From NCBI RefSeq assembly GCF_004015185.1, contig NZ_CP025746.1:4915776-4979775 (forward strand): DNA of 64,000 bases. Direction: 5' to 3'. Numbering within the stretch: the first letter of the stretch is position 1; every line of letters starts with the position of its first letter. The translations under genes and the position numbers were made by a program. This document shows, one piece after another, positions 55,340 to 63,300 of the stretch. The notes beneath the pieces were generated by a model that was not told where the DNA came from, did no database searches, and saw only the letters and a list, made by a program, of their open reading frames with translations. The DNA is from Clostridium manihotivorum (lineage in GTDB: Bacteria; Bacillota; Clostridia; Clostridiales; Clostridiaceae).

Positions 55340-55654
55340 TTATAGCAGTTCAATTCCTACTTGTTCTTTAAATTTAACCTTTAAAATATTTTTACTTTTA
55401 TCTTTAATTACCATGTCATCGTTAATTTTATTAATGCTTTCTACTTCATTAATTTTACAAGTAAAACCTATTAATTCTTTAAAAGTTAATGTCAAATTAC
55501 ACTCATTACGATAAACATCCATTAGCATAACAAGTTTGAATCCCTTACCATCTTCAAATGAGTAAATAAATTCTCCTGCCTCTTTTTCTGCAATGCTAAT
55601 GGGTTCATTACAAAATAACTCTAGTAATTCATATTCATCATACTTAATATCCAT
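55340..55654 (-). CDS. Putative immunity protein for the orphan BECR-type toxin tip
   Basis: I do not recognise the family of this 104-residue acidic cytosolic protein. It has no signal peptide or membrane segment and alternates predicted strands (FIYSFEDGKGFKLVMLMDVY, NLTLTFKELIGF, ILKVKFKEQVGIEL). A GGAGGG site precedes the ATG, and the ORF starts 9 nt after the stop of the orphan toxin cassette on the same strand. That tight toxin-then-small-acidic-protein order is the normal signature of a cognate immunity gene. It appears intact although its toxin is frameshifted. Confidence 0.6.
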   Translation of the reverse strand: MDIKYDEYELLELFCNEPISIAEKEAGEFIYSFEDGKGFKLVMLMDVYRNECNLTLTFKELIGFTCKINEVESINKINDDMVIKDKSKNILKVKFKEQVGIELL

Positions 55655-55663
55655 AGTTCCCTC

Positions 55664-56056
55664 CTATTTAGGTATTACTGTAATTACATCTGCATTCTGA
55701 TTTACAACAACTTTCACACTTTCTGTTTCATGTAAAAATGTCCCTTCACTATTTCCTGGAATAGCAGGTGTGTTTTTAACTGCATCTTCAATTACCATTG
55801 GTGGAATATTTCTTGGTTCTACATACTTATTAACAAAATCACTGCATTCTTTAGTAGTTGCCTCTAGTCCTTTAGATTTTGCTTTATCTGTAGCCTTTTT
55901 ATATAGTTCTGCCTTTACCTCGGAGTATTAGGCGCCATTCTTTCAAGGGCATGTTTAGAATATCTACGTCCATTAATCACACTTCCAGCCTCATCCATAT
56001 TCCAGAATCCTTTTATAAGCTGTTCCTCAGCTTCTGCCGCCCCTTGGGGCAGAGTC
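55664..56056 (-). pseudogene. Orphan toxin tip, Ntox35-like BECR-fold RNase, frameshifted
   Basis: The minus strand reads the linker GAAEAEEQLI, then RRYSKHALERMAPNTP, before hitting a stop. One base appears missing near 55921. In the next frame it resumes EVKAELYKKATDKAK..., then VNKYVEPRNIPPMVIEDAV and FLHETESVKVVVN, closing ITVIPK. The order KHALERM / pRNIPP.VIEDAI / VKVVVN..G.VITVIP is that of Ntox35-type toxins of the BECR RNase superfamily. There is no start codon or signal, so it is a silent C-terminal cassette. A putative immunity gene follows. Confidence 0.7.
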
Positions 56057-56110
56057 TGTCTTATTTTCTTTTAGTGGTAGAGCCTACTCTTTTCAACATC
56101 TACCACTATT
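56044..56110. repeat. Cassette-boundary repeat with hairpin, copy C
   Basis: TTGGGGCAGAGTCTGTCTT (56044-56062) is identical to 59297-59315. It is followed by a hairpin AGTGGTAGA / TCTACCACT and CACTATTTT, which is recognisable in looser form after the second copy. On the coding strand this block sits just before the tip reading frame begins. Confidence 0.65.
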
Positions 56111-56127
56111 TTATCCTTATAAAAAAC

Positions 56128-56163
56128 AATGAACTAGCCTACTTATTTTTCAGCTAGTTCATT
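56128..56163 (-). terminator. Terminator after the Imm11-like gene
   Basis: An 11-bp stem (AATGAACTAGC / GCTAGTTCATT) with U6 on the minus strand. The stem core is the same as in the terminator at 37186-37226. Confidence 0.85.
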
Positions 56164-56305
56164 TAGTCTTACTCTTACTGCATTATTAATATTATGCAGT
56201 CAATTTATAATTAAACCTATTATTATAAATACATATACTCTTTGTATTTTATAATATTTATCCATACTTATAATCTTATGCAGTGACTTTTTATATTATA
56301 ATGCA

Positions 56306-56863
56306 TTAAGCTTCAAAATCGAATACTTCTGTAAACTTAAATCCTTCTAATCCGCTATCTTCTATTAGATTTTTAAATTCATCATTTACAAAACTATCTA
56401 TTCTCTTTATTACACCATCTAAATATATTTTAAATATAGGTACTTTTTTAGCATTTTCATTAAAACAATATTTATTAACATCAATAATATACTTATCCAT
56501 AAGTATCTTTAAGTCAGATTTTTCATAATCAACGCAATCAATTATACTTAATATATTCATTACATAATAGTTTTTATTATCCCTTTTATATATCATTGGT
56601 AAAAATTGAACATGTTCATTAAACTTACTGGACATTATTTCTTTGGCTTTCTCACTAACAATCAATGGATTACCTCCAGACCACAAATGTAAACAATCTG
56701 CAAAAGGCTTATCAGTATCACAGGCTCTTAATTCCAATTCAGACCACTTATCAATATATATACCTTTATCCAAGAATTCTTCAAGTATAGCTTTGTTATC
56801 TTCATCTTCTAAAAAGAATCCTGCAAAATCATTAACATTCTTATCTATTTTCCAAATTTTCAT
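56306..56863 (-). CDS. Imm11-like (DUF1629) immunity protein
   Basis: This 185-residue cytosolic protein resembles Imm11/DUF1629 immunity proteins: an N-terminal strand region, LIVSEKAKEIM, HVQFLPMIYKRDNKNYYVMN, the IDCVDYEKSD segment, IFKIYLDG, and a C-terminal GLEGFKFTEVFDF. It lies 25 nt downstream of the orphan AHH-type nuclease cassette and should neutralise that nuclease. It is intact with a ribosome site (GGAG-like). The gap 56164-56305 is AT-rich trailer. Family by recall, not by search. Confidence 0.7.
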   Translation of the reverse strand: MKIWKIDKNVNDFAGFFLEDEDNKAILEEFLDKGIYIDKWSELELRACDTDKPFADCLHLWSGGNPLIVSEKAKEIMSSKFNEHVQFLPMIYKRDNKNYYVMNILSIIDCVDYEKSDLKILMDKYIIDVNKYCFNENAKKVPIFKIYLDGVIKRIDSFVNDEFKNLIEDSGLEGFKFTEVFDFEA

Positions 56864-56888
56864 TCAAGTTTCTCCCTTTCTTTATATT

Positions 56889-57608
56889 CTAATTATGGAT
56901 TTTTAATATACCATTCAGTAGGTCTTTTCTTATATTTTGCAATTCTTCACTAACTAACATTTTACCTTGTGTTGCTGATATACCATGTGCTTTAACATAA
57001 TCATCAATCAATGTTATCCTATTTTCAACTGCCTTATAATACTCAGCTGAATGTCCTCCATTATGCATAGCCTCAGTAGTAACATATTCATTCCTCTCAT
57101 AAGGTAATAGAACTCCATTAGATGCCGAATCAACATCTATTCCATATTTAGAAAGTATTCCTCTTGAAACACTAGCCTTCTCAGCATCCCATGCCACAAT
57201 ATGGTGACATGCATTCCCATATGGAGGCGGTGTTATGTTTCCATTATACAATTCTTTTCTTAATATATCAGCATGTGATTCACTAGCAGTATGCGAAACT
57301 TTTAAGCTTGTATTATTCATGACCTTTTCATACTCAGCTATTCTCTCAGCCATAGATATAACTCTACTACCTTTATAAACATCTTCACAAGCTTCATCAA
57401 TATATCTACCTGCCTCACTTGCAGTACTTCTTAATTTATTAGCATCACTAATTTCAGATTTATTCAAGTAATAAAACATATCATCATTAGCTCCAGCTAA
57501 AGCAGGTTTATATGCTATTCTATTACCCAAATCTATTATACTATCTTTTACATAGTTTAGAAAATCATTTGAAACAGTTCTGAGTTTAATAACAGCTTCA
57601 GCTACCCC
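56889..57608 (-). CDS. Orphan toxin tip: HNH/ENDO VII nuclease of AHH type with pre-toxin linker
   Basis: This silent cassette has no ATG, signal or ribosome site; the longest annotated start would be a TTG at 57530. From 57608 the frame reads VAEAVIKLRTVSNDFLNYV, nearly the same as codons 888-906 of the full-length toxin, and the resemblance continues through AFAG/ALAG and NNSEIS/NKSEIS. The tip then diverges into an AHH-type nuclease: NACHHIVAWDAE with the metal His pair, GILSKYGIDVDSASNGVLLP, and HNGGHSAEYYKAV. The first residue of the triad is Cys rather than Ala. Its immunity gene (Imm11-like) follows. Confidence 0.78.
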   Translation of the reverse strand, partial: GVAEAVIKLRTVSNDFLNYVKDSIIDLGNRIAYKPALAGANDDMFYYLNKSEISDANKLRSTASEAGRYIDEACEDVYKGSRVISMAERIAEYEKVMNNTSLKVSHTASESHADILRKELYNGNITPPPYGNACHHIVAWDAEKASVSRGILSKYGIDVDSASNGVLLPYERNEYVTTEAMHNGGHSAEYYKAVENRITLIDDYVKAHGISATQGKMLVSEELQNIRKDLLNGILKIHN

Positions 57609-57635
57609 CTGGTATGATAAGCTTGTAAAGATTAA

Positions 57636-57730
57636 TCAATGGATCTCCCCAAAATCTTTAGTTGTATTTCTTTTTACAATATCAATAAGATATCTATGTC
57701 TATTGTTTAATAACTCTAATTTTGAGACAA
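57636..57730 (-). pseudogene. C-terminal fragment of a probable immunity gene (fragment E)
   Basis: The minus-strand frame reads SKLELLNNRHRYLIDIV and ends TKDFGEIH at a TGA, just before the AHH cassette linker. Its 5' part is missing where the IS110 element begins. Position suggests it is the tail of the immunity gene belonging to the toxin fragment on the other side of the IS. The family is not recognised. Confidence 0.4.
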
Positions 57731-57739
57731 TAATCTCGT

Positions 57740-57925
57740 ATAGATAGAGGTTTACGTACGCCCCCTTGAGGCCTTGACCTCGTGACTAAGACTGTTACCT
57801 CATCTCTGCGAGATATTGCGTATAAGCTGGATGTTGATTATATTATTATAATTCTTCGTATATCTAACCAGGATGCAACTTGCATTGAATTGAGGATTCT
57901 ATCTAAATTACAAGGAGATGTTTTT
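57740..57925 (+). ncRNA. Candidate IS110 bridge-RNA region
   Basis: About 185 nt of non-coding sequence precede the transposase ATG inside the element. It includes GC-richer paired segments (TTGAGGCC with GGCCT-type complements, CTCATCTCTGCGAGAT). IS110-group elements with a long left non-coding end encode a bridge RNA there that specifies target and donor. The assignment rests on position and known family biology; the loops were not resolved. Confidence 0.4.
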
Positions 57926-59098
57926 ATGTATATTGTTGGCATAGACATTGGAAAAGCTAATCATGAAGCTACTATAATCGATGAAACTGGTACCATCATC
58001 GGCAAATCTCTTAAGTTTTCAAATTCTCATATCGGAGCGAATAAATTAATTGACTACATAATTAAGAATATTGGCCAATCCGACGTTACCTTCGGCTTAG
58101 AAGCTACCGGTCACTATTGGCTCTCTTTATATTCATTTTTATTAGATAAAGGTTATACGATTCATGTTATAAATCCCATACAATCAGACAGTTTTAGAAA
58201 TCTATATATTCGTCAAACAAAAAATGATACTAAAGATTCATTTATTATTTCTGAGGTTATACGGTTTGGGAGATTTACAACAACTAAGCTAGCTGATGAT
58301 AAGTTACTTTCCTTAAGACAGCTTTGCAGATATAGGTTATCTTTAGTAGATAGCGTATCTGAACTTAAATGTAGAATAATTACGGTCCTAGATCAAGTTT
58401 TCCCTGAATATGAGAAACTGTTTTCTGACACATGGGGGATAAGTTCTAAAAAACTACTATAAAAATATCAAACTCCTGAAGAAATACTAGAAATTGATAC
58501 AAGTGAATTGGCTAGCTTTTTAAGTGAAAGTAGTCGTGGCCAACTTGGCTATGCCAAGGCCGAAAAAATAAAAGTAGCAGCTCAAAACACTTTTGGTATC
58601 AAGGTAGCTCAAAGTGCATTCAAATTCCAACTTAAACAACTTATTGATCAAGTATTATTTATAGAATCCCAAATCAAAAGTTTAGACAAGGAAATTGAAT
58701 TTTATTATAATCAGTTTGACTGTCATTTAACCTCAATTCCTGGTATTGGAGCTGTAACTGCAGCTATTATACTAAGTGAAATAAGCGATATTAAGCGTTT
58801 CAGTAATTCATCTAGCCTAGTAGCTTATGCCGGAATTGATCCTACGGTAAAGCAATCTGGCCAATTTTCATCTAACAATAATAGAATGTCTAAGCGTGGT
58901 TCTCCTTACCTCAGAAGAGCCTTATTTCTTGCTGCTTCTACTTGTACATTACACGAAAGTTCCCTTAATGATTATTATAATAAAAAACGTAGTGAAGGAA
59001 AACACCATCTCACTGCCGTGGGAGCGGTAGCTCATAAACTTACACATATTGTTTTTGCTATTATGAGAGACAATAAGGACTATGAACCTTTATCATAA
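57926..59098 (+). pseudogene. IS110-family transposase with an in-frame stop
   Basis: The best start is ATG 57926, with AAGGAG 8-13 nt upstream; the frame also opens earlier at 57782. The N-terminal DEDD (RuvC-like) domain begins MYIVGIDIGKANHEATI and continues through FGLEATGHYW and RQTKNDTKDSF. The C-terminal transposase_20 domain has LTSIPGIGAVTAAIILSEI and the SxG region KRGSPYLRRALF. A TAA at 58460-58462 interrupts the single frame (the downstream part to 59098 is in the same phase), so the enzyme is split by one nonsense codon. It is probably inactive unless read through or complemented. Confidence 0.88.
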
Positions 59099-59187
59099 TC
59101 CTTATCTAAATACTTCTTTGATAAAGCTATTAAAAAATCTGTTTCTTTAATGGCTTATTTATCGTGTATTAAATTTATTTTACTTAT

Positions 59188-59296
59188 TCAAGATTCAAAT
59201 GCATATTGTGCTAGTTTTCTAGGATCAATATTAGCATTTTTAAGATTATGCAATGGATTTTTTTCAATTATTCCACTTGACTTCACATAGCTGGTC
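59188..59296 (-). pseudogene. Truncated toxin-tip fragment interrupted by the IS110 element
   Basis: The minus-strand frame reads TSYVKSSGIIEKNP, LKNANIDPRKLAQYAF and stops (TGA 59188-59190). The phrase LKNANIDPRKL.YA resembles the start of DUF6883-type toxin domains (LpnA..a.id..KL.dYaLn). The rest of the domain is gone, replaced by the IS. A cassette-boundary repeat lies just upstream. Confidence 0.45.
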
Positions 59297-59355
59297 TTGG
59301 GGCAGAGTCTGTCTTTTCTATCAACCTAGTGTTTTCAATGTTTCACACTATTTTT
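59297..59355. repeat. Cassette-boundary repeat with hairpin, copy B
   Basis: TTGGGGCAGAGTCTGTCTT is identical over 19 nt to 56044-56062, followed by a short stem TAGTGT / ACACTA and CACTATTTT. It marks the start of the IS-interrupted tip fragment. Confidence 0.65.
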
Positions 59356-59516
59356 AAACTACTTCTAATCACTTACCATTTTTAATGTTATGTAGTTAGC
59401 ATTTTAACATTAATTGCCTTAGTCTATTAACCTAATTTTATCATTCCACCTCTTTTATTTCCACATTAGGAATTATTTAGTTTTTTCAAAATCTATTATT
59501 AACCTAATTTAAAGTA
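59356..59516. other. Intergenic stretch in the toxin array
   Basis: AT-rich sequence between the cassette-boundary repeat and the hairpin at 59517. Nothing coding recognised. Confidence 0.4.
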
Positions 59517-59549
59517 AAAAATATCGACACTATTGAAGTATCGATATTT
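59517..59549 (-). terminator. Hairpin/terminator downstream of the SUKH gene
   Basis: Stem AAATATCGA / TCGATATTT with A/U-rich extension on the minus strand, about 270 nt after the immunity gene stop. Between it and 59817 lies a larger imperfect inverted repeat (GGGGGATAAGGTGG near 59590 against CACTCTTCCCCC near 59670). Confidence 0.6.
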
Positions 59550-59817
59550 CAGTTACAACGGTATTTTCTTCTTACTTTAGGTTGAAGAGGGGGATAAGGT
59601 GGTAGAGTTTTTTAAAGTATTTTTAATCTCATTAAGTTAAAATATCTTTTAAAAATTATCTTCCACTCTTCCCCCTTTGCCCCTACTCACTGCTTTATTA
59701 ATATTATGCTATCAGTTTTTATTATATCTCACCAACTCAGATGATTAAAATCAATATAATTTCAACCTATTCCATTTAGTCGAATATTTTGTAGTCTGTT
59801 ACAATTTAATTATGCAG

Positions 59818-60357
59818 TTACTCACAAGGTGTTATCATATTAAGTAGTTCATCAAAAGAATCACATACATAATATAAATTATCATTTAGTAATTCATTTA
59901 ATGTTTTTTGCTCTATCTCTTCTTCTGTAAAATCTTCCTCTGTATAAGCTGTCTCATGGTCAAGAAATACAATTGAAGGTTCATTTATATTCTTTCTGTA
60001 ATCAAAGAAAAATAAATTCCCAGCTCCATCAATTGCAAATGGAATTATTATTTTAGGTTCTGGTAAACTATCTTTAAATACATTATAGAATTTTATAACT
60101 TTTGTATTTTCAATGTTACTATTATTATCGTAACTTAACAATGCAACAACAGCATTTTTACCATGCCAATTTTCAATGTTAATTATTGCCGTTTTCCATA
60201 GTCCTATTTTATCTCTTACTTTAAGCATTCCACCATCATGTTGTGTGACAGCCTGAATATATTTTTCAGGAAATTTTATATTAAAATTACTTTCAATCTT
60301 TTTAATAATATCTTCAGAGTTTTTAACATTTATATCCCATTTAAACTTTTCGTTCAT
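59818..60357 (-). CDS. SUKH (SMI1/KNR4) family immunity protein
   Basis: This 179-residue cytosolic protein has the SUKH fold motifs: EDIIKKIESNFNIKFPEKY, an HDGG turn (about residue 42), IIPFAIDGAGNLFFFDYR (about 108-125) and SIVFLDHE. SUKH proteins are common immunity proteins for nuclease-tipped polymorphic toxins. The gene lies 26 nt downstream of the WHH-nuclease toxin gene with a GGAGG-type site, so it is the cognate antidote that protects the producer and its siblings. Confidence 0.9.
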   Translation of the reverse strand: MNEKFKWDINVKNSEDIIKKIESNFNIKFPEKYIQAVTQHDGGMLKVRDKIGLWKTAIINIENWHGKNAVVALLSYDNNSNIENTKVIKFYNVFKDSLPEPKIIIPFAIDGAGNLFFFDYRKNINEPSIVFLDHETAYTEEDFTEEEIEQKTLNELLNDNLYYVCDSFDELLNMITPCE

Positions 60358-60383
60358 ATTACATCCTCCTTGTTAATTTAAAA

Positions 60384-63300
60384 TTATTCGTCAGCACTAC
60401 CACTCCCCCAAATAGAATCTCCTCCATTATGTTTTGCTGTGGCATGTGTCGTTTCATCAACAAGCTGCATTCTACCTGTTTCAGGATGATGATGCCAAGT
60501 GTAATTTCTTATCTTTGATTCTTCGTTTATTATATCACTAATCTGAACATCATTAAATCCTTTATTTTTAAGGTAACTTTCTAATGTTTGTCCTGATTTA
60601 TTTGATTCTTGTTGCATAGCACTTTTAAATTTTCTTGTAGCTACCTTCATATGTTCTTCACTAGCCATATTACTAAGCCCTTTTTGTTTTACAACCACAT
60701 CATCAACTATCTGTAAATCAACCTTAACTTGATTTCCTTTAAAAATCGGAAAGCCTAATGGGTCATACTCAACTACAATTCCTCCACCAAAATCAATAAC
60801 CTTTCCTGCATTCTTAGAGTTTATTAAAGATGGTGCCCTATTTAAATCAGTTCTATTAAGATATCTGTTTACATTATTAATAGTTTCTTCAAGTTTATTT
60901 GCATTTGTATATCCCCATTTAGTTACATCAATTTCGCCTGTAAAAGCTTTATAAAGTAATTGCTGAGTACTTCTATATCCTTCTGGTACTACAACCCTTC
61001 TTAAAACTTTTCCTGAATCATCCATTAAATCCAAAACAGTTCCTCTAAACCTTACTTTTTTAACTACTCCAGCAATGTCAGATGCTACTTCATCGATACT
61101 TAAATATCTTCCCGCTGCTCCAGCAATACTTTCAATCTTTGACATATTGCTGATTTCTGAATTATTTAGTATCGTCAGAAGTTCTTCAGAATCGCCTCCC
61201 CCTGCAAAAGCTGGTCTAAATCCAAGTCCATCTCTCAACTTGACTACTTTACCACTTACATAGTTTAGGAAATCACTTGAAACAGTTCTTATCTTAGAAA
61301 CAGCTTCTGCCGCTCCCTCAGTAATATTCAACGCCTCAGCAGCCGTCATTCCTTTTTGTACTAGTGATCCAAGCTTTGTTCCTTTTGATACCTTGCTCAG
61401 AAGCTCTAAGCCTTGTTTTATACCCTTGGGTCCTACTACTGCTATAAAGAGCTCTCCAACTGCTCTTCCTATCATTCTTGCCTTTACATTGCCATCACCA
61501 TTCGTGAACTTATTAGCTATTTCATCAAGTTCATTTTTTACCATTTCCATTAGCATTTTGTACTCTTCTGAGTCTTTATTGTTTGCTGCATATAACAAGA
61601 ATCCAACTGCTTCTGCAGATTTTATCGGATGTGTTATAATCTGAAACATTCCTTGTAGATTATCTGCTGCGGCATCTTTTATCCCACCTAAGAAACTTCC
61701 TATCAAAGTTAAAGCAGTTACTTTACTTCCACTATTGCTTACATTTACATTGAAGCCCATAGTCTGTTGAGCGTAGCTTCCGTCATTTCCTGTTGCTATT
61801 GCCGTTACTGTATGATCTCCATTTGCTAATTCTGATACTTCTATAGCATACTCAAATCCGCTCTTATCTGCATTTATATAGCTAGGGTATTGTTCCTTTA
61901 TCTTTGGACTTTCTATTTCTGTCACTGCATAGTTTTTAAAGTTCCCATCTATTAGTATTTTAACTGATTTTACCCCTGAAGGATTTAGTGACCACCCTCT
62001 AACCATTAAATTATTACTATCATTATCATAGGTACTTACACTTTCGATATTTATCATTACTGGCGCTTTTGCTATAGTAACATTTTTACTTTGGCTTACC
62101 ACATTTCCGTCATTTCCTATGGACTCTATCTTTATATTGTGATTTCCTGCCTTTAGTGTATTTATATCTAAATTATATAGAAAACCACTATTCTCAGCAT
62201 TATCATACTGTGAAAAACTCTTCTTTACATCTGGTCTTGACAAGCCAGTAGTTGCATTAACTATAAAGTTTCCATCTATATATACCTTAACTTGGCTTAC
62301 TCCACTTTGGTTTAAGGACCATCCATATACCTTTAAACTACTACTAATATTCTGTCCTTCAGTCAAAGAGTCAATATTAATTCTTGGAATTAACTTTACT
62401 ATATTTCTGCTGCTTTCAATACTGCTTCCATCTCTACCTATTACTCTAGCTAATATTGTATGATTTCCTGGTGAGACAGCTCCCTCATTTATTGTATACC
62501 TAAATCCACTTGTATCTGCATTTTCATATTTAGGATAAGCATTTTTTACGTCTGGTCTTGAAATTCCTAAACTAGCATTGCCTTGTAATTTTCCATCTAA
62601 ATATACTTCTACTCTACTTACTCCTGTTTGAACTAACGCCCATCCTTCTACATTAAAGTCTCCTTTAAGCACAAGGTCATTAGTAGGATAATCAAGATTC
62701 ATAACTGAAGGTAGTTTGCCAATATTAGATTTTAATATATTAATTACTGCGTTGCTTACTTTTTGTGAATAAGCTCTGTTAATGATATCTTGACTGTTAC
62801 TTGGCCAAGGTAATTCTACTAAGGTTGCTTTCGCTCCTATGGACTGTGCCCAAGAAGAAAAATATCCTTGCCCATTTAATCCACCCTTATGAGCAAATCC
62901 GAATTCCTTATCAAAATATCCACCAATTTCACTATTTCCTATAGTTGTATTTTCCCATCCATGAATATCTAGCACTACCATTTCATCAGACTGTGCTTTA
63001 ATACCATTTACTAAGTTTGCTAAAGCCTTAGCTTCTGATGGTATTAAGCTAGTATTTCCTGTTTTATTTCTTGGATTAGTAAATATACTAAAACCATCTG
63101 GGAAGTCTCTATTTAAATCTATTCCTTCTTTTATAGTTGTTCTTCCAGGTCCATTATTGGTTATACCATCTATAACTCCATCAGGGTTAGCGCATGGCAC
63201 TATATATACTGACCAAACATCCAAACCTCCATTGGCTGCTGAGTAACCAGCTACATTAGAGATAAGATTCGCTGCTATCTTAACTAATTCTAGACCATCA

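Larger units (their letters stand above)
57735..59187 (+). mobile_element. IS110-family insertion sequence inserted in the toxin array
   Basis: This region lies between two broken reading frames (57636-57730 and 59188-59296) and carries a DEDD transposase in the direction opposite to the array. IS110 elements lack long terminal inverted repeats, so the ends given are approximate and inferred from where the flanking frames stop. Only one copy is seen in the window. Confidence 0.65.

Noticed and set aside
57600..57660. Frameshift in a G5 run at the AHH cassette start
   Set aside because: The alternative frame gave an attractive peptide, but the in-phase frame continues into an immunity-gene tail with its own stop, so no frameshift is needed.
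59586..59682. Large imperfect inverted repeat with G5/C5 arms as an attachment site
   Set aside because: The arms need several bulges to pair and no integrase or boundary duplication is nearby; it is mentioned only as trailer structure.
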